From positions 5,062,520 through 5,126,519 of the forward strand of contig BCHH01000002.1 of assembly GCA_001599595.1 (NCBI GenBank): a DNA stretch of 64,000 nucleotides, written 5' to 3'. The stretch comes from Beverwykella pulmonaria (taxonomy: Eukaryota > Ascomycota > Dothideomycetes > Pleosporales > Melanommataceae). Below, one piece after another: positions 22,767 through 34,835 of the stretch (positions are counted from its first letter, which is position 1; each line of letters begins with the position of its first letter). Below the pieces are notes generated by a model that was given only the letters and a program-made list of their open reading frames with translations, made no database searches and was not told where the DNA came from. The position numbers were made by a program, and so were the translations under genes.

Positions 22767-25003
22767 TCCAAGATGCGAACGCACTCACACCCCACAAGGT
22801 TAGGTCAAACAGGCACGAGATTCCAGATTTGCGAACCCCCTCATCTGGGGATTGATCACCCTATACATATCAACATTCAATCTGCAAGCTCAGTCAGGTA
22901 GCGTCGTGATCACAGGGACCCTCGGCCCTTGGCACGGCCTGTCGCGCAAAATGTATTCCATTACAATTTCAGCTATCCTTGCACCACAGCGATCGTCTCC
23001 CCTGATTAGCAGTTAATCCGTCCACTTGGCCAAATTAACTCTACCTCCTCAGATTTGTACGGACTCAAAATCCCCGGCACCTGCTGAGTCCAGCTCGATA
23101 CGGGTAGGTGCGGCGCCTGCTGTTCGACCTAAGCCTTATTCCACAAACTTCCGGCCGCCTCTGGGGATTGCTCACCTCCAACCTTGATCGACACCCTAGG
23201 ATACATATTCGCGAAGAGTGATGCATTGGATCAATAGTTTCAAGAAACAGGCTCGGGCTCGCACTTTTCTCCACTTGCAATCAAATCTGTGATGCCGCAG
23301 GGCTGTAACGAACTGTGCTCAGGATGGCGCGGCGCATGCTCTTCCATACCGAAAAACGTGCGCCTCTTACTGCGCAGACGTGGAGTTGAGTTCCATGCGA
23401 GTCGATATGAACTTCTGGGTTGCAAGGTGAGAGATTTAACCTTTGGATGCTTTGATAACCGCCTTCGATCGGCAGAGCGGAGCTCGTGATAGGATCGGTG
23501 GACGGCAAAAAAGTTATCCGGCCATGGATCGTCTCAAATATGTAGTGATGAAGATCCCATTTTTTCTTGAGAGGCCTGCCCAGTATTCTACACGATTCAA
23601 CTTCATCCAAGCAAACGAGGAGAAGCCTCATTCCACCACAACACGATCGAAATCCACGTCCAAGAAATTGCATTTTCCTCATGTATCGGATGCATATACC
23701 ACCTATCTTTCACCTTCCTTCCCTAAAACTTTAGGGTGACAAAAGGTGCCATTATACTCACACCGCTGCAGACCTGATTCGTCGCCTTTGAAACGTAGTC
23801 CGCAAGTCCAATATCCATTCCGAGGGTTAGCTTTCTGCCGCGGGGAAGACATGAGAAAGAAGACGCGAGAACCTGTTTCTAGCACGTATATCATCTTTTA
23901 CGGTCTATTGATACAATTGTCTTAATGGGTCCGATCATCATTCCCTTCTGGTGGCTGGACGAACTTATTCCTCACAGCCTTATACTTTCTCTCTGAACCT
24001 CACTTGGGATTCCTGCTTTTGTTTCTCAACCCACTCCAATCAATCAATCAAACAAACGATTCCTCACCCCTATCTCTACACAATGCATGCCACGCCTTGC
24101 AGTATTGTCTACCTTGGGACTCCCCTCAGGTGTCTCGCACAAACGTTCCACACTGCACAGAAGTAAGTAGCAACCTCAAACGACCATTCCTTATATCCTC
24201 TACATAAAAAAAGCTGTGCTTCCACCAAGATGGGGCCCGTATGCACGTCAACGGTTGACGCATGCGAAATACCCCAGCGCAGATCATGTAATCTTCGCTA
24301 GCTTCACTTTGTCGGTGCGATCGGGATCGACGCAGGGGTTGCGCGCTGACCACGGTTCCCGGGTTTAAGTAGACTCGAAGTTCGTTGGGCGAGAAAGGGT
24401 TTGATCGCAGAGTATAGTGGCTGCGTTTCTAGAAGCAGGGATGGAAAGATGTATGGTAATGGTCTAGGCTGCCGAAGCCGATCTTCGGGGCATCGTCACT
24501 TTAAGTCTAGGATAATGCCTGCTAGGAGAACGATATAGAGAGCGAGTTTGTTACTGTCAGGAGCAGAGCTGGCGTTGTCTTTTTATTGTTCTGGACCGCA
24601 CATAAATATGTGAGTAGTCAAGTGAGGGCTGTGCCTAAATTGTGCTATGCATCTCGCTAATTCTTTTATATATATCAACGGTTCATTACATTACATACAT
24701 CATACACAGGAGAACACATTCTATCATCTTCATCCCCCCGCATCGCCTCCCTGTTACAATATCAAATAATATACGCGTGATAGTGGGAATGCACCCTTTT
24801 TCATAACGCTTTGGACGGTTGTTCTCACCTCGCTCAGATCCTGTCTTGTCGCTGCTTTAAAGAGGCTCTGTTCGCCTTGCTTCCCACTGGCTCGCCTTGC
24901 AGGGCGTTAGGCCCGCTCCCGTTCCCAGTCGCCCAACGCTCTATAGGGCTTAGCGGTGATGTGATCAAACATTAAAGAGAGCATTGAAAGTTCTAACGAA
25001 GCC
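22767..25003. other. Long intergenic region without a supported gene
   Basis: About 2.2 kb with scattered short frames on both strands; the longest is minus-strand 23281-23682. None carries a recognisable domain, and splice joining gives no family match. It may be decayed coding sequence next to the rhodopsin-domain pseudogene, but this is only a guess. Confidence 0.4.
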
Positions 25004-27814
25004 CTAACAGAAGCCCGGTTTACACGCAACGACGCCTTGGACATAACCAGTTTTCTGTTTAGCCAACGCCGGTCCGGTAGGGTTTACCCACGGGGTTGCT
25101 GTGGCCTTACTTGGTGACGGCTTCTTCGCCACTGTAGGAGAATTTCCGCTCGTCGAACATCCCCATTTGGGCTTCGCCCTTATTGGTAAGCAGTACCCCG
25201 TATAAATCCCCTTGGGTTCATATATCCCTTCGGCATTCATGGCTCGTTTCGAGGCCAAATACGCGTTCCTTTGAAACATAGTGTCTGAAGGGCATTTGTC
25301 GCTGTTAGGGACGTCGTTGATGCACAGATTCCGGGTTATGCGCTCTCCTGAGTCACAGGGGATAGAGTGGACGGTGACGCAGGAAGAATGGTGTTTGCAT
25401 ATCTGGCCTTCCTGGCAGTCTATTATGGTCCGCGATTGCGCTTTGGGTTCGGAATCGTGGAGTCCACCGGCTGGACCGCCTTCTCCGCCTCCACCGCCTT
25501 GCATTTGGCCATCTGCTTGACCGTGGTTAAGAAGAGGTGCGTTGACTTTGATGGGCTCCGGTGGTGGCTTGGTGGTGTCGCTGTAGCCGGTGGAGTCTTT
25601 GACACAAAGGGAAGGATCCTCGAAAGCAGCGATAGCATCTCGCCATAGCCGAGACGTGTTGTATATGTTCTGCAGGGTGAAGAAGATGCGACAATCCGCG
25701 GCCTCATACTTAAACTGGAGTGGCATCGTATCGTTTGGCCGGACCTGATCGCGAAGATTGACACCGAGGTATGTTGTGAAGACCCCCTGGTCGCGCTGGC
25801 CCTCGTCATTGATCTCCGGGAGAAGTGCTTTGACTGTCTCGTTCTCGCCACCGATGAACTCCATATCAACATCGAGACTATCCCCTGAGTACAGAGTTGC
25901 GCCACGATTGCCGCCAACCGCTTGCATAGGGCCGGTTGATGGACGACCGCCAACGACAATTGTTTTGGCGCCGGCCTGAGTGAAGAGCTCAACGAAGAGT
26001 GCACACGCGGAAGAACAGGTGCCATCTGTCAACTGTATGATTGTTAGCTAGAATTTGGATGAGGGGTGGGCAAGGCCTGCTTACCAGAACGATGTTCTTT
26101 GCCTCAAAGGTCCTCGTGCCCATGTTACCATCTTCTGGATATCTATAAGTGTAACCCCAGGGAATCCATGAGTCAAATAGCGCTCGGTCAAACACTACGC
26201 TTGACAAGTTATATTGCTCCTAGACGGGCAGTCAGCAAAGTCTAATGAAGGCCGAAGAATTCAACATACAGTCAAAGAAAACTTGTCCCCCTTTTCTTCA
26301 GGGCCGTCATAATACTCCGCCCAGCTAGTGAAGTTCTGCCCTGTCACTGCATTGATCCTTGGAGTAATGACCCACTCACTAGCCACAGTTTCGACATCAT
26401 TGGTTCCATCAACTGTAATCTCATCGAAACGGGCAGTAAAGGCTTCTCCAATGGTGTTGGCAAGAGGATGGCTGCGTCTTCGACTTCCAGCATACGGATC
26501 AAGGTCGGGGAAAAATCGCTTGAAGGTGCTGAAGGCAAGCTCCACCGTTCCTCCGGTATTCTGCTGGAGATCAATGACTGCTTTGGTCAATTTCTGTTCA
26601 GTCGCATTCCCGAGGAAGTAAGCAACCGTCTCGGAGAAAGTACCAATTCCAAAGCCGTTCTGATCGAATGTGGGAATGCTGAGAACAGCGGTGTCAACGT
26701 CGGGCAGCCAGTATCCAGATAGAACACCGTCTTCAACCACACTTAGGCCAGGCTGGAAGATGTCAGGATCGGGATAAGCCCCTGAGCTGACATAGTTCCA
26801 AGAATTGGTGGTGGTAGTATTGACAGGTCCATCACCTTTCTGTGGAGTATATGCGGGGTTAAAGGTCGGGGAATTGTCCGCGTCGAAAGATGCTGGGAGA
26901 TGATTGAGCACGAAGTAATTATAAAAATCTCCTCCAGTGGTAAGTGGTCCTGTATTGTAGGGCTCGTTGTATCGAGCGACCCAGATGGTTTCATAATCGG
27001 TTCCATTCTCTACTGTCACCTTCAGTGTGTCATTATCACCTCCTGGATAGAAAGTAATGTATCCAAAGAACAAGCTATCGTCACCAAGAATGTCCAATGC
27101 TGGGGTAGTGAAAAGCTGGTTCCAGTCGCCGTGCGGCTCGATATTGCCAAAACCGTTTAGGGCTGCGAGGTCTGTTAGGAATTCCGTTACGTCTTGATCG
27201 TTGATCTTCGTGATTGCTGAGATATTGTAGCCAAATTGTTGATTCTGCAGAACGTCGTCCGTGATCCAAATCTTGGGGAGCGACTTCCCATCCTCCGAAG
27301 CAGCAGAGATCTTGAACGGAGCGAGGAAGGAAAAAGCCGCCATAGCACCAGCTGTGAGCGAAATATGTGCGTCGTGCGTTTCGAACATTAAACGCTGAAC
27401 ATCGGCTTCGAAGGCATATTGATTCGTATAGTATCCCGCAGTAACGTTGTTCTTGATCGTATCCAGGCGTCCAAGAACATCCACAGCTGGTTGCTGGTAG
27501 CCTGCCGGTGGATCCTTTAGGTAAGCGAGTGTGCTTTGGAATTGAATCGTAGTGTTGACATAGTTTAAGAATCGAATGGCGACAACTTCGTGGAAGGGGA
27601 CACTCTTCAGACAGGCGAAAGCCATCGAGGCTTCAAAGTACATGTAGCCTTCGTTGACATTGTCAATAATTGTGCCGCACGGATTCGGATCGACTGGAGG
27701 TGCATCGTCACGTGTACTTAAGGGATGCCGCGGCGCGACTGGTGGTAAGGAGATTGTGCTGGCTACTGCAGTCAGCCCTAAGAGCGCCGTGAAACCTAAA
27801 AAAGGTGAGAGCAT
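25004..27814 (-). CDS. Secreted S41-family (CPAF-like) serine peptidase
   Basis: Three exons (27814-26270, 26219-26085, 26032-25004) give 902 aa. The start is set at the ATG opening a signal peptide (MLSPFLGFTALLGLTAVAST) rather than a longer frame upstream. The mature N-terminus has CGTIIDNVNEGYMYFEASMA, typical of fungal S41 proteins. The tail-specific-protease core includes SIPTFDQNGFG, AVIDLQQNTGGTVELAF and, across the second intron, NIVLLTDGTCSSACALFVEL, which carries the predicted nucleophilic serine. A Gly-rich linker follows (QMQGGGGGEGGPAGG). The last 150 residues are Cys-rich (CQEGQICKHHSSC ... CKPGFC) and probably disulfide-bonded. Many N-glycosylation sequons support secretion. 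Natural substrates are unknown. Confidence 0.87.
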
Positions 27815-28744
27815 GATGGTGTTCCGATCGTGAACAATGAACGACAGTTGGCGATAGCGTACATCTTCTAGATCCACCGGTAATTATGTAGTTCGTCCGG
27901 TCGGTCGCGGTTTCGGCCCCAGGCGGCTTGTGCGAGACAGTAATTTGCTTCACCAGGGAGCTTGCATAAGGAGCCGCAGCAGCCTCCCCGGCTGACCAAG
28001 GGTAAGACGTTCCTCACCGGAACCAACACAACATCAAAAGAGAGACTAACAGGCCGAAGATTTTGGGAACGGAGCGGGATATTTGCGCTTATGACCTTGG
28101 TGGCCTGGCTGTTGATTTCTTGTGTATGTGCTGTTATTTTCGCACACCGGTATGAAAAATTGGGTCACTCATTATGATCCCTACATCTACCATATAAGAG
28201 GGCTTCATGAGCGGGTTTGTAGAATGAGCCACCGCACGGATAGATTTTGGATGGAAAAGGGTCGATTTGTATGGAACCCACTGACACGCGCTCCAAACCC
28301 GCTCATGGAGGGGGCTTGTATGCTTGCCATGAGGCAGATACAATCTTATAAAGGAGGTAAAGCTGGAACCTCCCAAGCACCCTGCTTTTAACCCCTACGC
28401 CTTTCAGCTTAGTGAGATCACTTCCAATGAAAGTTCTTGCAGGGATAAAGAAGGCTTGCTGACTAGGCGAGCGGCCTCTTCCTAGATCTAGCTTAGTTTT
28501 GGTTTCAGCCCCCAAATGCTTATTTTAAACTCACAAATCCTTTACCGCATCTCTCGCCCCACTAAACAGCTTACGTATCATTATCGACTGTATATGTAGA
28601 CACAGTGGGCCATAGCGGTCAGGGATTCACTGCCGTTGAGACCTTGAACCGGCTAGTAGTTTAGCCTCACCTTCAACAGCTTTTCGTGGGAATAGTTGAA
28701 ACCTTCTTGTAGGCTACGGCATCGATAACGAAGTCGAAACAATA
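27815..28744. other. Intergenic region S41 peptidase / NACHT gene
   Basis: The two genes diverge, so both promoters lie here (930 bp). A perfect 14-bp inverted repeat (28206-28219 and 28294-28307) is embedded and listed separately. No exon is supported. Confidence 0.45.
28206..28307. repeat. Short inverted repeat, possible MITE remnant
   Basis: CATGAGCGGGTTTG at 28206-28219 is matched exactly in reverse complement by CAAACCCGCTCATG at 28294-28307, with looser similarity continuing outward on both sides. The spacing of about 75 bp suits either a hairpin or the ends of a miniature inverted-repeat element. No target-site duplication could be defined. Confidence 0.4.
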
Positions 28745-30538
28745 ATGGATCCTGGAGAGTACGAACATCACACGACTCATAACGAGGAGACTGGTCCTTT
28801 CTCAAAGTTTTATATATCTCATCCTGCGCTGGGAACTTCCCACGATCTGTCACCCGACATCTACCATTCACTTTTCGATTGGTTCTTCAGATCTAAAGAG
28901 TTCAATGCCTGGGAAAATCGCCATATTTCTTCGCAGCTTCGTTGCACTGGCGGGCCCGGCACAGGAAAGACGACATTGACCGCATTGGCAGCGGAACGGG
29001 TGCGCAGCACCTTTACAAAAAGCTACATCGCAACCATCTATGTTCTTGATGATGTCATGGAGGATGAACAAGCCTTTTTCGAAGACTTCCTTTACAACAT
29101 ATACAAGCAAATGACCACACGTGGTGAAGACATGCCGTCGCCTCTCTCCAAGCTCTATACAAAATACAAGAACGCACGTAAAGGAGACAAACGTACATCA
29201 ACGCGTATTGACCTTATTGCGAAAGTACTGCACACTAGACTCTCACACCTAGTAGCAAGAGGTGATCGTTGCTTCTTGTTGGTGGATAATATCGATCAGT
29301 GCAACTCTTCCCTAAAGGCAATACTCGAACAAGAGCTCTGTGCGTTGCAAACCAAGGGATTGAGCGTCATGGTTACTTCGAGATTGCCCTTGTTTGAGAA
29401 GCAGAGGGATGTAATCTGCGATTTCCATGAGTTTGATGAGGATGAGGAGGACACTTTAGTGTTCTTTTGGAAGTGTAGGAGTTGTGAAGAACAGGACATA
29501 TGTTACCCGTGCAAAAAAGAGGGCAAACATTGTACCACGTGGTATGCATGGCCCCCTTTAGCAACTTTAAATAGTAAGCGATGGCTGACGACATCTCGTT
29601 GCAGTGTTACAGAGACAGATTGGGCCGAAACACCATATATAAATGTAACTATCGATCGCGTCCCCAAAGACGCAATACACGCCTTCGTAAGATGGGACCT
29701 CGAACGAGAGCATGGCGACCTTGGTTTAGGAAACGATGAGCTCGATAAACCTCCCTTGTCATCACTTGGTATATCTTTTCGCAAAGACGAGACTGGTTCA
29801 GCTGCTCAAGCTTGTGCCACCAGGGTTGGGAACGAAGGCCGAGGAAGTATCGTCCTAGCGAAGCTTGGATTAGACGTTATTCATGCCGCCACTTCTGTTG
29901 CAGCTATTGGGAGTGGCGCGGATCGTCTGGCCAGGAATGTTCAAGCCATCTTCAATGACGGGATAAAGAGCATCGAACAGCAATCCACCAGCCGGCGTGA
30001 ATTGGCACTAAAAAGCATTGCAGCTGTCGCCAAAGAAAAAGATGCGTCCATAGGAACGCCTCTCTCACGCCTTGCAGAGCTACTTCGAGAGCGAGCCCAC
30101 ATATCTACACCGAAGCATGTGCCTCCTCGAAGTGCAGAGGATGTATTGCAAGCCGCAAAAGGATATCTCCAAATTCTTCCCCCCTCGTGGTACGGCGGAA
30201 CAGAGTACACGATTGTTGCTTACCACATTGTCTTCGCATGCTTCGCAGCCGAAGGCTATAACGACGAACTTGTGTGGGCTAACTCACAACTGAGAGCCTC
30301 GAACATTCCACGTTCATTTACGCGTGCCGATCCCAAGACGGAGAGCAGCGAACCACTGATACTAATGGAAGATATTCTGAGTGATCTAAACAAGTTCAAG
30401 GTACAGAGTCCGCCGCTGATGTACCCGCCGAGTCCACCCTTGAGTGGGAAAAGCCCAAGAGGTGGAGTTACGAGAAGTAGTACAGGCGGACTGGATATTT
30501 CGGGGCTAAGCAGCCAGCAGCGAAGGCGGTGGGTTTAG
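28745..30538 (+). CDS. NACHT/STAND-type P-loop NTPase
   Basis: Single exon, 597 aa. After a short N-terminus (DLSPDIYHSLFDWFF, a motif seen before fungal NACHT modules) come Walker A GGPGTGKTT (69-77), Walker B FLLVDNID (177-184) and a VTSRLP sensor-like strand (about 210-215). A cysteine cluster CRSCEEQDICYPC...C (244-263) sits where winged-helix sequence would be expected and could bind zinc. The C-terminal half has no recognisable WD, ankyrin or TPR repeats. Such proteins are signalling switches of fungal NLR type, often in non-self recognition. The gene faces the HET gene with 144 bp between the stop codons. A GTAAGC...TTGCAG pair at about 29573-29603 looks like an intron but is only 31 nt and is ignored. 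Confidence 0.75.
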   Translation: MDPGEYEHHTTHNEETGPFSKFYISHPALGTSHDLSPDIYHSLFDWFFRSKEFNAWENRHISSQLRCTGGPGTGKTTLTALAAERVRSTFTKSYIATIYVLDDVMEDEQAFFEDFLYNIYKQMTTRGEDMPSPLSKLYTKYKNARKGDKRTSTRIDLIAKVLHTRLSHLVARGDRCFLLVDNIDQCNSSLKAILEQELCALQTKGLSVMVTSRLPLFEKQRDVICDFHEFDEDEEDTLVFFWKCRSCEEQDICYPCKKEGKHCTTWYAWPPLATLNSKRWLTTSRCSVTETDWAETPYINVTIDRVPKDAIHAFVRWDLEREHGDLGLGNDELDKPPLSSLGISFRKDETGSAAQACATRVGNEGRGSIVLAKLGLDVIHAATSVAAIGSGADRLARNVQAIFNDGIKSIEQQSTSRRELALKSIAAVAKEKDASIGTPLSRLAELLRERAHISTPKHVPPRSAEDVLQAAKGYLQILPPSWYGGTEYTIVAYHIVFACFAAEGYNDELVWANSQLRASNIPRSFTRADPKTESSEPLILMEDILSDLNKFKVQSPPLMYPPSPPLSGKSPRGGVTRSSTGGLDISGLSSQQRRRWV

Positions 30539-30682
30539 GTTTGAGACTCGGGGAAAGCTTATAGTTGCTACCATAGCTTCGGAAGAAGACGGAATTTGCC
30601 AACGGTGTCTTCTTCGATGCGTCTATGCTACCTCAGGTTTTTCTTTGATTGCTTGCGTTTGTCTACTTAGCATAGAAGGTAT

Positions 30683-33057
30683 TCATTCCAGCAGAAATTG
30701 AACGCCGTTCCCAAACTTACCCTTTCCTCTATGGCTTACATCATAGCTAGGTGCACCTGTGCTTTGCAAATATTCCCATGCCTCAGTACTCAACTTCTTG
30801 ATATGCAAGGCTCCCGTTCGTCTCCATCGTTCCTTCTCTATGTCGAGCGATTGCAGCAGGAGACCACGTCCTGTATACCACACCTCGTTGGCTGGCTCAA
30901 ACAAGGAAGGCTGACTGAGATCTGGCTCACCGTTCTTGCTGAGTGAGAGGACCACAAAGCTTGTCGACATGACATTGACCGATGGTTGGACATCCGGGAA
31001 GGCTTCGACAATAAAATCCTCAGGCGTGCATCCAGAGTCCTCGCTAAGATTGAGCGTCCACTTACTCACATCCGTATTCAGGCGTAGAGTGGCAGGGTTG
31101 ATGTAACCTTGCATTGCAATGGCTTTCTCAACCAACTCCGGTTCCGCGTCTCGATTGCTATGAGAAACTTCTTCTTTCACACTCGGCAGTCGATTCCCTA
31201 CTCCAAAATTCTTTCTTTTCTGCGCCATAGTCTCCAGATCTTTGCCCATAGCTACAATTTCAGTCTTCAGGTCCGACGATCGGTCCCTGTGAAGTACAGG
31301 CCGGTCATCGCCCTTAACTCTGAATGTTATGGGTTTTCCGTCATGATCTTTAATAGTGTATACTCTTCGATCTGTAATTGGATCTCCGAGAATGACTGTG
31401 CCCTTGACGGATGTCCATGTCCATGAGGGATTGATGCTTAGTGCATCTGGGCGTTCAGCAGTCTTGCAATCGGCCATTCTCCACGCCAATTGTTCCTCGA
31501 GAGCGTGCTCCCATAAACCGGCACCGTAGGCTTCTCCCAGGCTGTCACGTATCAGCTTAGCGATCCCCCAGAAAGCAATTCGCTTGTCAGTTTGATTCGT
31601 GAGGTCACAGCTAGTATAGTTCCGAACAGCACCTCTCCAAAACTCTTCGATGGAGTCATCATTCTCACTAGATATCGACACCCATCGATTGCTTCCAGAT
31701 TCTTGTAATCTTCCTCTCCAGTGGCGATCCGCGGCTGCCTTCTGATCGATGGGTAAGGGTAGCCCACTAGGAAGTGTCTCACAAGCACTGATCTCAGCGC
31801 AGTCCCAAAAAATCTGGTGTTTTCCAAAGTGCACTGCTCGGGGTGAAAGCATGCGCTCTTTCAGATGGTTAACCGTGTTTTGATAGTTGTAGCGCAATCA
31901 GGATACTCACCCTGAAATACCCATCCACGTGCGTAAAGCGGCGTCTTCAACAGACTATCCTCCCACAGATCTTCCCTTACAACTCTCCATACCTTTCTCC
32001 CGAACATGGTCGAATGTCCACCGGCTTCAAACCGCGCTGGCAGTACATGATGGGCTTGTCTCTGTCGGAACAGTCCTCCACTACTGTCTTTCGAGTCTGC
32101 GGCTGCAATGTTACAGTAAGAATTACGGTACACTTTGTGCATCCGACTGCCTTCTGTTTTCCAATCCTCAGCATCTCCTTGAATAATGCACAGGCTGTCA
32201 ATCCACATGTACTCCATGTCCATGAATCTGGCGACTTCGAGAGCTTGCTGGAAGTTGGTCGATAAGGCTTCCCACGCAACACCCTCCGTCATGAATCTGT
32301 CTTCGGTGTCTTTATTCAGCGAATCTGTCTTGGGCTTATTGGGGTCTTGAGGTCCCCAGCAGTGACTCAATGTCACATACGGCCCTCTGATGTTATTCGG
32401 CCTTGTTTCAACTACCTTGATCTTATCTTTACTGCCCCTGTCCCCTACGACAAGCAATCTCCTTGGAACAAAAGCGCCTCTCTGTCTCGTTCTTCTAGGA
32501 CAGTGCTTGTGCTCCCTATCACAGTTCCGGAGCCATTTCTTGAGCTGTATCCCATCATTCTTGCTGGGATCCGTTGTCCCTCCAATGACTCCTTTGCTCG
32601 CCAATTCACCAAGATCTAATTCCGGGAAGCAGTAGAACACTCTCTCAGGTATTCCAAAGGTCTCGTGGTCATTTTTGGGCCGATCTTCCGCAACCTTTTC
32701 TTGCTTAGGGACTACACGGAACGTCACAGCAACCATCTCATTACTTTCTCGTGTCTTTCCCAAGCGTCTGACACTCCATCGATATAGGCTCGTCTTGCTA
32801 CCCACTCCCATGTCCAAATTCTCAGTTTTCCGCACATCTTCGCTCCGCCATCGCTGTACCGAGTCATCTGCCCCTTTGAACTCTTCGATCTTTTTCCATC
32901 TTGCCTTCACATCCTCGAATAGCAGGCTACAAAACGCGCAGCAACCTTGCTTAGATTCAACAAGCGATTTGTGCGACGGGTGATGATAAGCCCATGGTTT
33001 TTTCGTGCGCAAGATGTTCGTGAGGCAGAAAGCGCATATGTTTGTTGCTGTCGACAT
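30683..33057 (-). CDS. HET-domain (heterokaryon incompatibility) protein
   Basis: Two exons (33057-31911, 31857-30683) give 773 aa. An N-terminal cysteine group (CAFCLTN ... CCAFCSLL) precedes the HET domain: YVTLSHCWG (227-235), YMWIDSLCIIQ (283-293), SYCNIAAADS (313-322) and RGWVFQERMLSPR, which spans the splice junction at residue 383. HET proteins trigger growth arrest or cell death when incompatible hyphae fuse, usually controlled by partner alleles. The 390-residue C-terminal part is family-typical but has no separate domain I can name. It lies 3'-to-3' with the NACHT gene; in several known systems HET and NACHT modules act together or are fused, so functional linkage is plausible but not shown. 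Confidence 0.9.
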
Positions 33058-34835
33058 GGGAAATTAGAGCTGGTGTTTGAGATAGGAGGGCCGAGCGCTG
33101 GTAGCTGATGGTGGAGATGGGATGCCCACGAGGGCTGCAGGGCTGGTTTGGGGGCCGAAATCTCGGCTATTTATAGATTCAGTGTTGAGCTAGATATTGA
33201 GTGTCTGACGAAAACCTTCAAAATCGTAACAACACACTTATAGCTGTACGCCCAGGACACAATACCGTCATGTGGATCTGCCCCTGACTCATCATTCCGT
33301 CATATATATATTAGCTGTACGTACTTCACACATAATACACATCTTGATATTCTTTCCTCCGCTGGATAGTAACTTTTTCGTACAGAGTAGGTATGCCAAA
33401 ACAAAGCTGATTAAAATCCCAACAAACTTCTTCTAATATCCACCTGCTCAATGTTCACAAACCCGTGATTTCCACCATCCACATAATTTCGCCCAATCCT
33501 CATCCAATTTTAAAGCACACTCCCCTATCAGATCCTCCACATCGTACTCCTGTCTTCCACGTCATACCTAATGTCTTTCAATATCTCCAACTCCAACATC
33601 CAACCATCTAGTCCTTAATCTAACCTTAATTTCTATCCCATCCTTCTACTCATCAACTATCCTCTCCCGAAACCACTACAGCCTTCAAGTATTCTAACAC
33701 CAACACACCCCTCGGCCGCTTCCGCGGATACAAAGCCTGGCCTCTTCCCACGTACCGAGTTTGTTTATGCAGAGACAAAGAGCAGCAAAGCCCTATTTTA
33801 ACGCCGCGCAGACCCAGGGTGAAGGCGAGGCGGGGGCAAAGCAGGTATGGAATTAAAATTCAGTTCTACTTCTCGTTTGAAGGATGGGTTGTGGGAGAGT
33901 GTGGGTGCCTCTCTGTCTGCGTTCTTTGAGGGGTACTTAACGAGAGGGAGAAGATTATAAAGCATATAGCTAAGACTTCTTCTATCAGCATCTCGATTTT
34001 CAGTCTACATGCAAGTTATAGAGATACGATCTCGTGAGAAGCATGGATTTCGACTGCAGATGGAAGGCGAATGTACATGTTTCGCTGGGCTTGCCTGCCG
34101 GGGTTAACGGACTGCTGCGAGAGCGCACGGTTGACGGGGAGGCTTTCTCTGATGGTGTCTTGAGTATCGATCTTTCTTTCTGACTAGTACAGAAACGATG
34201 CTTAGTGTCTCCGCACAGGACTACTGTATTCGCCAGAACGGACCTTGGCATTCTGGTCACATATCCAGGTAGTTTGAGTATTTCGCAATACATACTACCC
34301 CGCAGTATAACAACCATGACCATGCGGTTCACACACATCACAAGGATTGACATTCCCTCTTCACACCTAACTTCATATCGTAGGTGTATGCTACATCACC
34401 GATGGACTACGTCCCTATATGACGAGGACAAATATATCCGCTTTGTGTTAAAATGCAACAACAAGACTTAAGACGGCAGCTATAGCGATTCTCCAAACTG
34501 TGCACCATACCCACATCAATGGTTCCGTGCACAGCATCAATTGATTGTCAAAATGCTTCATATGCAACCCTCTAGATTGATAGACGCTTCTTCTCCTCCC
34601 CCCTGTCTTCCTCGTCTAACCGCAGTCCAGTCTTTCACAACCAACTACCCAATGCAAATATCCTCTAGCCCGTCAAGCCGGAACCAAGTCCAGAAAAGAA
34701 ACAAGACGCCGAAACGGCATGCCATGGTACTTATGTAAAGATGTTACAATCAAACCCGAACACAAAACTATACAAAAAGAATTAAAAAAAAAAGAAGCCT
34801 TCCCATGCTGTACGCAATGCCGTGATGCGAGTGCT
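33058..34835. other. Intergenic region HET gene - CLC channel 2
   Basis: This stretch contains the HET promoter. At about 33262-33354 lies a sequence resembling 63268-63427 (listed as a dispersed repeat). The remainder is AT-rich with short frames and no recognised gene. Confidence 0.45.
33262..33354 (+). repeat. Dispersed repeat, copy 1
   Basis: The order of blocks ACCGTCATGTGGAT, TCCGTCATATATATA, TAGCTGTA, AATACACATCTT and TTCTTTCCTCC recurs in the same order near 63268-63427, where an AT/AC simple repeat has expanded in the middle. A shorter piece of the same family (CACGTGAATATGCCACTGACTAATCA-like) is near 62553. It may be a fragment of an LTR or MITE. It sits just upstream of the HET start. 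Confidence 0.5.

Noticed and set aside
29573..29603. Intron-like GTAAGC...CTGAC...TTGCAG in the NACHT gene
   Set aside because: Only 31 nt, shorter than any other intron here, and removing it would shift the open frame.
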